Assembly (NCBI GenBank): GCA_949916125.1
Contig: CATLEJ010000007.1
Location: forward strand, 1 to 35,692
Direction of reading: 5' to 3'
Length of the DNA: 35,692 nt
Origin: an uncultured Oscillospiraceae bacterium
Lineage (GTDB): Bacteria; Bacillota; Clostridia; Oscillospirales; Oscillospiraceae
Position numbers and translations under genes: made by a program. The notes beneath the pieces were generated by a model. It made no database searches. It saw only the letters and a list, made by a program, of their open reading frames with translations, and had not been told where the DNA came from. Shown here piece by piece: positions 1-9,313 of the stretch (positions are counted from its first letter, which is position 1; every line of letters starts with the position of its first letter).

Positions 1-106
1 CGGCTGAATTGTCCGGCTGTGTCGGGAGGTCGTAGGCAACCCGGCAGCCGGAAAGCAAACACACGGGCAGGCAAACAATTAAAAGTATCAGGCTTTTCCC
101 CCTCAT
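1..106 (-). CDS. Putative lipoprotein, partial (runs off the window start)
   Basis: Minus-strand ATG at 106-104 reads MRGKSLILLIVCLPVCLLSGCRVAYDLPTQPDNSA..., with a lipobox (LLSGC) and a GAGGGGG ribosome-binding site upstream. Not in the ORF track because it is truncated. Confidence 0.6.
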   Translation of the reverse strand, partial: MRGKSLILLIVCLPVCLLSGCRVAYDLPTQPDNSA

Positions 107-191
107 AGACACATCCCCCTCACAGTTTTTGCGCGCCTCCGGCACGGGGTTTTCCTTCCCGCCGCGCCCTCCGCCGCAGGGGGCGGCGGCC

Positions 192-1703
192 TCACCGGAC
201 TTCCACCAGAAGCTCCAAACGGCCCAGCTTGATGACGCTCCCGTTGGAGATCTCCGCCGCGTCCACCACCTGGATCCCATCCACATAGGTGCCGTTCCTG
301 GAATTCAGGTCCCGGATGCGGAATGTGACGCCGTCCAGGTAAATCTCGCAGTGCCTGCCGGAGACTGATCTGTCATAGTCCAACACAATCTGGTTTGCAG
401 AGGCGCGGCCAATGGATACCCTACCCTGCAGGGGGACCTCAAAGTGCCTGCTGGGGTTCGCCCGGTCCGTAAGGCTCAGCGTAATAAGGCGTTCGCTGGT
501 CATCAGGAGCACCGTCCCGCCATCATCTTCCTCGTCCTGTACAAACGTATCGTCCGCGCCGGGAAGGAACTCATCCTCTACCACCGGCTTGATCCGCTCC
601 GCCTCCCTTTTCCGGCGCAGCAGAAAATAGCAGGAAACGCCGGCGGCGGCCAAGACACACACCGCCAGCGCAATCCACGGCAGCGATTTCAGGACGGGGG
701 ACGGTTCGGGTTTGGGGTCCGGCTCCGGAACGGGGGCGGGGGTTGGATCGGGCCGGGGAGAGGGCGCGGGAGCCGGGGTTTCCGTCGGCGTAACGCTGCC
801 AAACGGCATGGTGGCTGTCAATTCTACCACAGCCCCGTCGCTGAAGGTGATCTGGACGCCCCGCGGGGCGCCGTCGCGCATGGCCTCCGGGATTATGACC
901 CGGGCGCACACCGGCAGCTCCGCGCCGCTCAGCTCCCGGGACACGGCAAGGGTATCTTCCAAGCCGGTCAGCGGCCAGCTTTTGGCATTGGTCAACCGGG
1001 ACAGGGAATACATCTCTTTGAGCGCCTGTTCGTTCCCATCCCGTTTACACCCCAATGTGTAGATGGGGATATTTCGCTCCCGCAGGCGCAGGGTCAGCTC
1101 GTCCTTGGTCAGGCCCTCCGGGTTGACGTCCATACCGTCGGAGATCACCACGATGCGGACGAATTCCTGGCCCTCCCGGGCGGCCTCCTCATCCAGGACG
1201 CCCGCCAGCGCGTCCACAAGGAACGCATACTGGTTGCTGTGCTCAATGCTGTCGATCTGGCTTTTCAGCTCGGCGTAGTTCCGGCTGTCCCGGAGTATCA
1301 CATTGAGGCCGGCGCTGAAGGTACACAAATTAAACCGTTCCCCCGGCGCGCCCCCGGCCACCAGGTCGGTAAGCAGCTGCTTGATCTTGGCCCGGTCCGT
1401 CTCGCCGATGGAAAGGGAATTGTCCACCAGCAGCCAGGTGACTACGGGGATATCGCCGTCAGCGCCGGTGACAACAGCGCCGGCCGCGCTCTGCGTCCCC
1501 ACCCGGGCCTCGGCGGACTGGTTCTGTCCGCCGTGCCGGACATAGACCAGCACGGCGTCCTGTGTGACATACCATTCCATTGCATTTGCCCCGGAAGAAG
1601 GCTGGGCGCCCCATGCCGCCGGCGCGGAGCAAAGGGCCAGCAGAACGGCGGCGGCCACACACAGGGCGCGGCCCCAGAGCCTATGCTTTCCGCTCATTTG
1701 CAA
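192..1703 (-). CDS. VWA domain - Pro-rich linker - TM - FHA domain protein
   Basis: Signal peptide, VWA MIDAS-like DNSLS and SDGMD, linker PAPAPSPRPDPTPAPVPEPDPKPEPSP, TM LPWIALAVCVLAAAGVSCYFLL, C-terminal FHA (SIGRASANQIVLDYDRSVSGRHCEI...DLNSRNGTYVDG). Confidence 0.85.
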   Translation of the reverse strand: MQMSGKHRLWGRALCVAAAVLLALCSAPAAWGAQPSSGANAMEWYVTQDAVLVYVRHGGQNQSAEARVGTQSAAGAVVTGADGDIPVVTWLLVDNSLSIGETDRAKIKQLLTDLVAGGAPGERFNLCTFSAGLNVILRDSRNYAELKSQIDSIEHSNQYAFLVDALAGVLDEEAAREGQEFVRIVVISDGMDVNPEGLTKDELTLRLRERNIPIYTLGCKRDGNEQALKEMYSLSRLTNAKSWPLTGLEDTLAVSRELSGAELPVCARVIIPEAMRDGAPRGVQITFSDGAVVELTATMPFGSVTPTETPAPAPSPRPDPTPAPVPEPDPKPEPSPVLKSLPWIALAVCVLAAAGVSCYFLLRRKREAERIKPVVEDEFLPGADDTFVQDEEDDGGTVLLMTSERLITLSLTDRANPSRHFEVPLQGRVSIGRASANQIVLDYDRSVSGRHCEIYLDGVTFRIRDLNSRNGTYVDGIQVVDAAEISNGSVIKLGRLELLVEVR

Positions 1704-1992
1704 GCCTCCATGCCTCCAGCTCCGCGTTTCGCACCCTCACGGCAATGGTGCGGATCGCCTGGGCGATGTTCTGGAGATTCCTTGCCGTGACGTGCATATC
1801 CTCCCCCACCTTTTCGCCTTTTCTGAGATAGGCCGCTGTGCTGTCGCTTTTCCAGGCGCTGTGGATATCGCCCAGTATGCCTTCCAGGGTCACGTCCGCC
1901 GCGTTGGTAAGCCGTTTGGCGACATCCTCCAGCCGCGCCGCCTGCCCGATGGCTTTATCATAGTTAAAGTAGATTTCGGCTAAGCTGCTCAA
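1681..1992 (-). CDS. WXG100-like small helical protein (atypical WKS motif)
   Basis: 103 aa, all-helical composition, central AWKSDSTAAYL, located in a run of WXG100 genes. Confidence 0.6.
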   Translation of the reverse strand: MSSLAEIYFNYDKAIGQAARLEDVAKRLTNAADVTLEGILGDIHSAWKSDSTAAYLRKGEKVGEDMHVTARNLQNIAQAIRTIAVRVRNAELEAWRLANERKA

Positions 1993-2006
1993 CCCGCCTG
2001 CCCCCT

Positions 2007-2324
2007 TTACACAATCTCGTTTGTCTTGAGCGTGGCATTTTTACTGACCGCGGCCCGCTCCGCGTCCCGGTAGATGCCCGCCATAATCAGCAGGTCCAGG
2101 GGATGCTCCTCCAACCGCCGCAGGATGAAACCGATGTCCTCCTGATAGGACGCGTAGCCCTCCCGATCGCGGGCGCCCGCATCGCCCCGCCAATACCCTT
2201 TGGTTTTGGAAGAAATCGATTGGATCCGGTCAAAACGGGCCCGAATATCCCTCACAACGCCGCTGAACTGGTCCGCCTTTGCCTCCAGCGCTTCCGGCGT
2301 TACACGTAATGTCATGTTAGCCAT
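2007..2324 (-). CDS. WXG100 family protein
   Basis: 105 aa, GYWRGDAG, C-terminal YRDAE (YxxxE) and tail LKTNEIV. Confidence 0.75.
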   Translation of the reverse strand: MANMTLRVTPEALEAKADQFSGVVRDIRARFDRIQSISSKTKGYWRGDAGARDREGYASYQEDIGFILRRLEEHPLDLLIMAGIYRDAERAAVSKNATLKTNEIV

Positions 2325-2332
2325 AGCCCCTC

Positions 2333-2638
2333 CTACACCCTGATGGATGAAACAATCTGGGAAACCGCGCTTTCACACCGGTCATATTCCGCCCGGGCGT
2401 CGGACGTCTTGTTTGTAAACGCCCGCATCGTCTGGATCAACATCTGCAGCCGCCCCACATCGTCCCGGACAGCGGCGGAGAACGCCTGCTTGGCGCTGCC
2501 CTCCCACATGGTCTCCAGCTGCTCCAGCAGGCCTAACAGCTGATCCGCGTCATCGCCGAGCAGCTTCAGTTCCGCCGCAATTTCCTCAATATCCCCTTTT
2601 AAAATGCCGGTATTCACCTCAATGATATTTGATGCCAT
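2333..2638 (-). CDS. WXG100 family protein
   Basis: 101 aa, TMWEGSAKQAF motif, YDRCE (YxxxE) near the C terminus. Confidence 0.85.
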   Translation of the reverse strand: MASNIIEVNTGILKGDIEEIAAELKLLGDDADQLLGLLEQLETMWEGSAKQAFSAAVRDDVGRLQMLIQTMRAFTNKTSDARAEYDRCESAVSQIVSSIRV

Positions 2639-3020
2639 AGCCCTTCCCTCCGCTGTCGATCTGAAGTGTTTTCAATATGCCTGTGTACTTATCTTCGCTC
2701 CCGCCGCCCGGCGCCGCAGCTGTCCCCCGGGCCGGGCCCGGGCAGTCCTCCAAGGCGTCTGCGTTTCGTCGCTCCGCGCCGGAATACAGCCCGGAAATTT
2801 CCCCCAGCGCAGACGACAGGCCCGCCACCCGCGCAGCCACAAGCGCCATGGATTCTTCCATCCTGGAAATGGCGGAACGGCACTCATCCATCCCTGTGAG
2901 CTGCCGGAGCTGGCGCCGTACCGCCTCCGCCTCATCCCGGCACTGCCCCACTGTTTGGGACAGCTCCAACAGTTTCCGGCTGCCCATATCCACTTGCTGT
3001 GTGCAAAACTTGATCCGCAT
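2619..3020 (-). CDS. Helical T7SS-locus protein without a WXG motif
   Basis: Start chosen at MRIKFCTQQ (ATG 3020-3018) preceded by AAGGGGGG; the longer ORF start at 3233 would overlap the YukD-like gene. Heptad-like helices and a LYSGAERR segment. Confidence 0.6.
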   Translation of the reverse strand: MRIKFCTQQVDMGSRKLLELSQTVGQCRDEAEAVRRQLRQLTGMDECRSAISRMEESMALVAARVAGLSSALGEISGLYSGAERRNADALEDCPGPARGTAAAPGGGSEDKYTGILKTLQIDSGGKGYGIKYH

Positions 3021-3120
3021 GGGCAGCCCCCCTTGATTGATCCGTCCGGCCCCAGGCGCGCCGCGGCCCGTTCCGTCCGCGTCAAACGGCAGCGCGTACA
3101 GGACAGGCGCCATATGGGCC

Positions 3121-3369
3121 CTACACCAGGATGAGCTCCGAGCTGCCGGTGATCCCATAATCGCCCAGGCACCGGTCCCTGTCACACTGCAGGCCGCCCC
3201 CCACATAGCACAGCACCATCTCGTCCAAATCACCGTGAAACGCCAGGTGCTCCTTTTGGATGACCAGCTCCACCACTTCCTCGATCAGGTCGGACACCTT
3301 TGCCTTTTCCTCCACCGAAAAATTGTAGACCTTTTCCAGGGCGGGCACCTTGATATCCACAATCATCAT
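3121..3369 (-). CDS. YukD/EsaB-like ubiquitin-fold protein
   Basis: MMIVDIKVPALEKVYNFSVEEKAKVSDLIEEVVELV...GDYGITGSSELILV matches YukD-family style in size and position next to essC; an alternative start at 3384 is possible. Confidence 0.75.
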   Translation of the reverse strand: MMIVDIKVPALEKVYNFSVEEKAKVSDLIEEVVELVIQKEHLAFHGDLDEMVLCYVGGGLQCDRDRCLGDYGITGSSELILV

Positions 3370-3450
3370 GTCTTTCCCCTCCAATCACAATCTGCCAGCG
3401 CATACTCCGAAGCCTGCGCAATGGGTCCGTGCGGCAGCGCCCTCCCCCTG

Positions 3451-6400
3451 TCAGCACAGGGGGACGACAACCTTAACCAGCCGCTCATCCCTATTTTCGC
3501 TTGGGATTACGCCGATCCCCGGCTTCATGGAGCGGCCCTCATCCTGATAGCCCACGTTCTCAAAGGAAAACAGCTTTTGTTCATTGAACCGGCCGCCAAA
3601 CCGGATGCCGGACTGGTACCCGCGCATATTGTCAAAGCACAGATGGCCCATCAGCTCCGCCTCATCGTGGTCGTTTACCTCGGCATACAGGAAAACATTA
3701 TAACCCTTCCCGCGCTCGCACAGCGTCTCAAACAGGTCCTTCGCATCGAACGCCGGGGACTCCGGATCGTACAGCATTCCAATCAGGCCAGTCATATTCC
3801 CCAAGAAAATATCAATCCGCCGGTTTGCCAACGCCGCGGTAAACAGCTCCTGATCTGTGGCCCGGCGGTCAAGGCATTCCTTTTTGATCCCAGCCCTGCG
3901 CACTAACTCGCCGTGGATCCGGGCCAGGAGGTCATACACCCCCTGCCCATCCGTGCCGTGCGGCAGCGACTGTTCCTCGGCAATCTTCGTAAAGCGTTCC
4001 CCGCCGGGCTCCAGGATGACAACCTCATCCCCCCGGTCCAGGCCGGTGAGCATCAGGTTTTCCATCAGTATGGATTTTCCAGACTTTTTGGCGCCTGTGA
4101 TCAAAAAGACATAGTTCTTGATCAAGTCGAAGGAGTAGATATCCGCATACTTAAAGTCATATCCCACGGGCATGATATCCGCGGCGCCCAGCGCCTGCGC
4201 ATACTCGGGAAGCTGCGTGAAAAGCTCCCGGGTGGGATTGGCGGGGATTTGGGGGATCGCGCGGGCTTTTGGCCCCGAATATGCCGCGTTCATTGCGGCC
4301 ACGGACAGCTGGAGCAGTTCCGTGCGCTCGGGGGCATTTTCCGCATGGGCCGCCAAAGCGGTCTGGAATTCCAGAATGCGCCCGTCACAGTACATCAGGC
4401 CGCGGCCATGCGTCCTGTTTTCCGGCAGCACCGGAGGCCGGACTACGCGCAGCACGTCCGCATAGGCGAAGGCGTCCTGCATTTCCAGCGCGATCCCAGT
4501 GCGGAAGGTCTCCGCCAGCCGGCCGGGCAGCTCCTGCATCCCAACCCCCCCGGCGGAGACCAGCAGGAATACGCCATAGCTGTTGCCCTCCTTGGCGATG
4601 CGGTTCATGATGGCCCCGTACGCCTCGCCAGTCTTTTCGTGGAAGCTGCCATAATTATCGATCACGATGAGAATCGCGGGCACGTTCCACCCGTCATGGC
4701 TGACATAGTCCTCAAAGCTGGTGCCGGCAAAGCGGGTCTTCCGTTCATCCAGGATGCGGCCCATCATGGCGAAGAACTTGTCAAAGTGGTCGGTCTCCAG
4801 GTCCGTCTCATCCATATATCCGCCCATATGCTTCAGGCCGGAGAAGACAGAGAGCATCTTGGCGCTGAAATCCAGGCAGTAGACGTTCAGCAAATCCGGG
4901 GTATACGACGAGACCAGGGAGTAGATGATCGTCTGGAGCAGCGTGGATTTTCCGGTGGACACCGTGCCGATGACCATGTGGTGCCCGCCGGTGGCGAAGT
5001 CTACCGAGGCGGGGATCTGCGCCTGGTTGGCCGGGTCGTCCGCCATGCCGATCACCGCGCTGAGGTGGAAGCGCCGGGGCCGGTCCTGCCATTTTTCCCC
5101 ATTGAACGCATTCCGGGTGAACGCGCCCAAAGAGTCCAGATACAGGTGGTCGGGCAGCACGGGCAGCCAAAGTTTCCGCACTTTCTCAATGCCCATCGCC
5201 TCCGCGGTCCTGCGCAGGTAGTCCACGGTTACCTCCATCTGGGACCGGGTCTTGACCTCCGGGATCCGTACGCCTGTGCGGGAAGCTGTGCGGATGATCC
5301 GCTCCGTCAGCCGCCCCCCGCTTTCCTCCCCGGACAGCGCGCGATAAAGGGCGCAGAAATCATCCATGCGGGCAGTATTAAACTGGTTGTTCTCAAAATC
5401 CGGGTGGAGCTCCTGGATTTTTTGATAAAAGAGATCCTGGAAGTCGCGCATTTCACTGAACACAAAATCCGGTGCGACGGCAAAACTCCCGGACTTTCCC
5501 TCGGCCCAGTGCAGCGCGTCCAGCAGCTGGCCGACCCAGCGCCGTTTCAGCTCCTCTTTGCGCTTGACCCTTGCGTGGTTGCCCGCCAAATCCACCTTGC
5601 CGGTGGCGCTGAGCATCTGCGCGATGGTCAAGCCGCTGCCGCCCAAGTCCTCGTCATAATCCGCGCCGGACCAGCCGCTCTGGAACAGCTCAAAAATCTC
5701 GTCGTTTCCAACCTGCAGGTAGCAGCGGCCGGCCTGGGTCAGATAGGCGGCCTCCGTGCGATGGAGCACGTCCAGGGAGTCCTGACGGTCCTGAACCCTC
5801 AGGCACAGGCGGAATTTACTGTTTGCCAGGATGTTCTCATCCACATTACCCGACGGGCGCTGGGTGGACAAAATCAGGTGCACCCCCAGGCTCCGGCCCA
5901 CCTGGGCAACGCTGATGAGTTCTTTCATAAACTCTGATTCTTCCCGCTTGAGTTCGGCAAACTCATCAATAATAATGAACAGGTGGGGCACCGCCTCTAC
6001 CGCGTCCCCGTTTTTGTAAAGGGCGGTATAGCCGTTGATGCTGTTGACGCCATACTCCGTGAAAATCCGCTGCCTCCGGCGGTTCTCCGACTGGATGGAC
6101 ACCATGGCCCGCTTTACCTGGTTCCCGGACAAGTTTGAAATAGAGCCGATCATATGGGGCAGGCCCTCAAAGAGGTTGGCCATGCCGCCGCCCTTGTAGT
6201 CAATGATAAAGAAGCCGATGTCCTCCGGGCTGAAATTGACCGCCAGGGACAGGATATAGGTCTGGAGCGTCTCCGACTTGCCGGATCCAGTGGTGCCGGC
6301 CACCAGGCCGTGGGGGCCATGGTACCGCTCATGTATATCCAGGTAACAGGGGGTATTCCCGCTGCGGAACCCCACCAGGGCCTTCATGGTCGCAATGGTG

Positions 6401-8439
6401 TTGGATTTTTTCCAGCGCTCCGGCACATTGAGCTCCTCGGGGCGCTGAATCCCAAACATATCGAAAAAGGTCAGGGTGCCGGGGATTTCGCCGTCCTGCT
6501 CGGATTCCAACACCTCAATGCGCCCCAGCGATTTGGACAGCCGCCGGAGGCTTTCATGGGAAACGGCGTCAAACTCCAATTCCGTGCCGTAAGAACGGCC
6601 GCATTTCGTATCATAAACGCCCCGGTAACCGTCGTCATTCTCGATGATATACTCGCATTCATTGGGCAGCCGCTCAGGCTTGTCCGCCAAAATCACCGTG
6701 GTCAACCCCACATCCGCCCCGCGGCCAAACACATAATGGGCGATTGGTTCGCCGTCCAGCAGTTCCGGCTCGGCCACAAAGAGGATAAACCGCGGCTTTG
6801 TCACCCGTTTTTTCTCATTTTCCTCTTCACTGCGGACCCGCATAACCTGATCCAGCGCATGGAGCACATCGCCCATTTCGTCTTTGCTGGTGGCGATATA
6901 GCGGATTTTTTTATCCCCGGACCACACATGGGGAAGCCACATGGCAAAATTCCAGGCATTCCGGTCAATATCGCTGGCGCCGTCATAGACCACGCAGATT
7001 TTCACATCTGTATAAGAATTTGCGGTGGCAATCTGCGCAATCATAGCTTGGGCCACAGTGATCGCGCCTTTGCGTTCCTCCCCGCCCGCAATCCCCACCA
7101 GCCTGTGGGCGAGGAGATCCACTGTGACGGGGACATTTTTCAGCATCTCAAAGTTTTCGCGGATCACCTGGGGCTTTTCGGCCAGCGTGTCGTTGATCAT
7201 CGAGAAGCGTTCCTTGGGGACGGAGATCTCCGCCTGGAAGGGGAGCTCCCCAACGCCCAAGCGCACGCCCAGGAAATCGTCATGGGCGGGGTTCCGGTTC
7301 CACAGCAAGGGGCAGCTCCCGTCCATCGCGCAGCATTCCTCTGCGGCCGGATAGCGCTCCCGCAGCGCATCCGCGTTTTCGTGATAGGCTTTTTCAATCC
7401 GGTTGCGCGTCTGGATCAGGTATTCGCTGTAGCTCTCAAACCGCCGGTTTTCCTCCTGCCTGCGGGTTTTTTTGGCGTAGCGCATATTGACAAGGGCCCA
7501 AACGGCGCCGATCAGGGCAGAGGCAAGGGCGGTGACCATCCCCATGTACATGAGCGCCCCGGAGGCGGCCCCGCCCCGGCGGCTGGCCCAGACAGACAGC
7601 GCGCTGCCCAAAAGCATGGGGATGGCCATCGTCAGCGCCGGGCCGATGGTCATAGCCAGCGGCGCCTCCCGGCTGTCCGGGGGCGGGGGCGGCGCCTCGA
7701 TCTCAAAGGGCTCTGTGTTCAGCTTCTTCAGATTGCGCGGGGAGCGCCGGAACAAGACCTTGTTCCCGCCGCCTGTCCCCGCCGGGGACGCGAGCGCCTG
7801 GATCTCCCCGCCGCTCAGCCTGGGCATGGAGACCGTCAAATTGTCGCACTGTTCAATGGCGACCATATTGCCGAGGTAGATGATGTTCAGCCGCATGATC
7901 CGGATGCTGTCGCCATAATTCAGGATGGTGCTGCCATATACCCGCCTGAAATTCACGTAGGTCCCGTTTTTGGAACTGTCGTAGAGCACCGCTTTGCCGT
8001 CCTGCATTTTAATTGAGCAGTGATCGCCGGTAACCAGCTCGTTGCAGTACTGGATATCATTTCCGGGGTTCCGGCCGATCTTGATCTGGTCAACTTCAGA
8101 CAGGGCATATTTCTGGTATACCGCAAAGGGATTGACCTGCTCAAAGCAGATGACTGCGATTCGCAGGCCCTGCCCCGTCTCCGCCTCAAACTTCAACCCG
8201 TCGCTGATTGTGACGCTGTCCTGCCGCAGCACGCCCTTTTCGGGGATAAGAGCGGCATTTCCGGCGGTCAGATGCCAGACGCCGTCCTGCCGGTCCAATG
8301 TAAAGGTGACATCCCGGTCTAAGGCGAACAGCTCCCGCTCGATCTGGATTTTCAAGGTTTCCTCGCCCCGCTCGGGAAGCGTTACCTCGCGAAAGCCCTT
8401 TTGGCTGTAAATCGACAATACCATTCCCATCTTGAACAA
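3451..8439 (-). CDS. essC: Type VII secretion FtsK/SpoIIIE ATPase EssC/YukB, tandem N-terminal FHA
   Basis: 1662 aa; FHA (IGRNPGNDIQYCNELVTGDHCSI...DSSKNGTYV), two TMs, three ATPase modules with Walker A-like GTTGSGKSE, GTVSTGKST and GAKKSGKS. Confidence 0.95.
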   Translation of the reverse strand: MFKMGMVLSIYSQKGFREVTLPERGEETLKIQIERELFALDRDVTFTLDRQDGVWHLTAGNAALIPEKGVLRQDSVTISDGLKFEAETGQGLRIAVICFEQVNPFAVYQKYALSEVDQIKIGRNPGNDIQYCNELVTGDHCSIKMQDGKAVLYDSSKNGTYVNFRRVYGSTILNYGDSIRIMRLNIIYLGNMVAIEQCDNLTVSMPRLSGGEIQALASPAGTGGGNKVLFRRSPRNLKKLNTEPFEIEAPPPPPDSREAPLAMTIGPALTMAIPMLLGSALSVWASRRGGAASGALMYMGMVTALASALIGAVWALVNMRYAKKTRRQEENRRFESYSEYLIQTRNRIEKAYHENADALRERYPAAEECCAMDGSCPLLWNRNPAHDDFLGVRLGVGELPFQAEISVPKERFSMINDTLAEKPQVIRENFEMLKNVPVTVDLLAHRLVGIAGGEERKGAITVAQAMIAQIATANSYTDVKICVVYDGASDIDRNAWNFAMWLPHVWSGDKKIRYIATSKDEMGDVLHALDQVMRVRSEEENEKKRVTKPRFILFVAEPELLDGEPIAHYVFGRGADVGLTTVILADKPERLPNECEYIIENDDGYRGVYDTKCGRSYGTELEFDAVSHESLRRLSKSLGRIEVLESEQDGEIPGTLTFFDMFGIQRPEELNVPERWKKSNTIATMKALVGFRSGNTPCYLDIHERYHGPHGLVAGTTGSGKSETLQTYILSLAVNFSPEDIGFFIIDYKGGGMANLFEGLPHMIGSISNLSGNQVKRAMVSIQSENRRRQRIFTEYGVNSINGYTALYKNGDAVEAVPHLFIIIDEFAELKREESEFMKELISVAQVGRSLGVHLILSTQRPSGNVDENILANSKFRLCLRVQDRQDSLDVLHRTEAAYLTQAGRCYLQVGNDEIFELFQSGWSGADYDEDLGGSGLTIAQMLSATGKVDLAGNHARVKRKEELKRRWVGQLLDALHWAEGKSGSFAVAPDFVFSEMRDFQDLFYQKIQELHPDFENNQFNTARMDDFCALYRALSGEESGGRLTERIIRTASRTGVRIPEVKTRSQMEVTVDYLRRTAEAMGIEKVRKLWLPVLPDHLYLDSLGAFTRNAFNGEKWQDRPRRFHLSAVIGMADDPANQAQIPASVDFATGGHHMVIGTVSTGKSTLLQTIIYSLVSSYTPDLLNVYCLDFSAKMLSVFSGLKHMGGYMDETDLETDHFDKFFAMMGRILDERKTRFAGTSFEDYVSHDGWNVPAILIVIDNYGSFHEKTGEAYGAIMNRIAKEGNSYGVFLLVSAGGVGMQELPGRLAETFRTGIALEMQDAFAYADVLRVVRPPVLPENRTHGRGLMYCDGRILEFQTALAAHAENAPERTELLQLSVAAMNAAYSGPKARAIPQIPANPTRELFTQLPEYAQALGAADIMPVGYDFKYADIYSFDLIKNYVFLITGAKKSGKSILMENLMLTGLDRGDEVVILEPGGERFTKIAEEQSLPHGTDGQGVYDLLARIHGELVRRAGIKKECLDRRATDQELFTAALANRRIDIFLGNMTGLIGMLYDPESPAFDAKDLFETLCERGKGYNVFLYAEVNDHDEAELMGHLCFDNMRGYQSGIRFGGRFNEQKLFSFENVGYQDEGRSMKPGIGVIPSENRDERLVKVVVPLC

Positions 8440-8478
8440 CCCCTGTTTTCTCTCTGTAATTTCCCAAATCCTGAGCCG

Positions 8479-9045
8479 TTACGCTTTGAGCAGTTTAAAC
8501 TGGATCTCCGACGTCCCCATCCGGATATGATCCCCATTGTTCAGATAGATGCCGCCGGCACTGACGATCACCGACGTCTTCCCCCGTACCAGCACTGTTC
8601 TTGCCTCCGACAGGCTCCTCACGCAGGGACGCTTCCCATTCATGCGTATCTCGCAGTGCGTTTCCGCCACGCCGTCATAGCGGAGCACCAGCTGGTTGTC
8701 CGCCCCGCTGCCGATGGTGAGGGGCTGGCCGGCACGGAAAACATATTTTCGCCTGGAATATGTGGACAGCTCCACCAGCTCGATCATCCACGAGGCGGAG
8801 GCCTCCTGTTCCCTGACCGCCTTATCATCCCAGCGGACTTCAATCGGGCCCTGCGGCCCGGAGGGGCTCACGCCCGCCTGCGGGTTGCGCAGCGCCTCAT
8901 TGAGGGCCTCGTCCCGCCGCTTGAGCTGGGATATTTCTTCAAACCGCTTTCGGCGGGCCCTGCGTTTTAAGGATATGGACAGCGATACGATGAGGATGAC
9001 GGCTGCCGCGGCGGCCACCGCTATGATAAGGGGCTTTTGCAGCAT
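8479..9045 (-). CDS. Membrane-anchored FHA-domain protein
   Basis: N-terminal TM LIIAVAAAAAVILIVSLSISL, then FHA-like TIGSGADNQLVLRYDGVAETHCEIRMNG. RBS AAAGGAG. Confidence 0.8.
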   Translation of the reverse strand: MLQKPLIIAVAAAAAVILIVSLSISLKRRARRKRFEEISQLKRRDEALNEALRNPQAGVSPSGPQGPIEVRWDDKAVREQEASASWMIELVELSTYSRRKYVFRAGQPLTIGSGADNQLVLRYDGVAETHCEIRMNGKRPCVRSLSEARTVLVRGKTSVIVSAGGIYLNNGDHIRMGTSEIQFKLLKA

Positions 9046-9075
9046 ACCCGCTCACTCCTTTTTCGGCGATTTGTC

Positions 9076-9239
9076 AGAACCTGTATTCACAGCCGAAACC
9101 GCCGAATGGCCGAGGGATTTTCCCGTCAGGCAAGGCAAATTTTCGCAGGAATAATGGTGTTTATTTCCAGAAAATTTAACGCGGCATGGCGGGAAAAGAC
9201 CCGGCCAGACGGTGGATTGAGGTTGTGAATACAGGTTCT
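9076..9239. repeat. MITE-like imperfect palindrome with 16-bp perfect terminal inverted repeats
   Basis: AGAACCTGTATTCACA at 9076-9091 and TGTGAATACAGGTTCT at 9224-9239 are exact reverse complements; the interior also folds on itself around a loop at about 9155-9159. Confidence 0.75.
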
Positions 9240-9254
9240 CAAGATGCCAACATA

Positions 9255-9282
9255 CCCGAAGCGCCCTGCGGGGCGCTTCGGG
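9255..9282 (-). terminator. Strong hairpin downstream of the WXG100 pair (attenuator-like, weak U tract)
   Basis: CCCGAAGCGCCC-TGCG-GGGCGCTTCGGG: perfect 12-bp stem with a 4-nt loop. Confidence 0.6.
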
Positions 9283-9313
9283 TGACTGTCACAGGAATTG
9301 CCGCCCCCCCCGG

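Noticed and set aside
444-1790. 448-aa plus-strand ORF
   Set aside because: Antisense to the VWA-FHA gene; no motif support.
3913-8016. Large plus-strand ORFs of 674 aa and 620 aa
   Set aside because: Antisense to essC, which is strongly supported.
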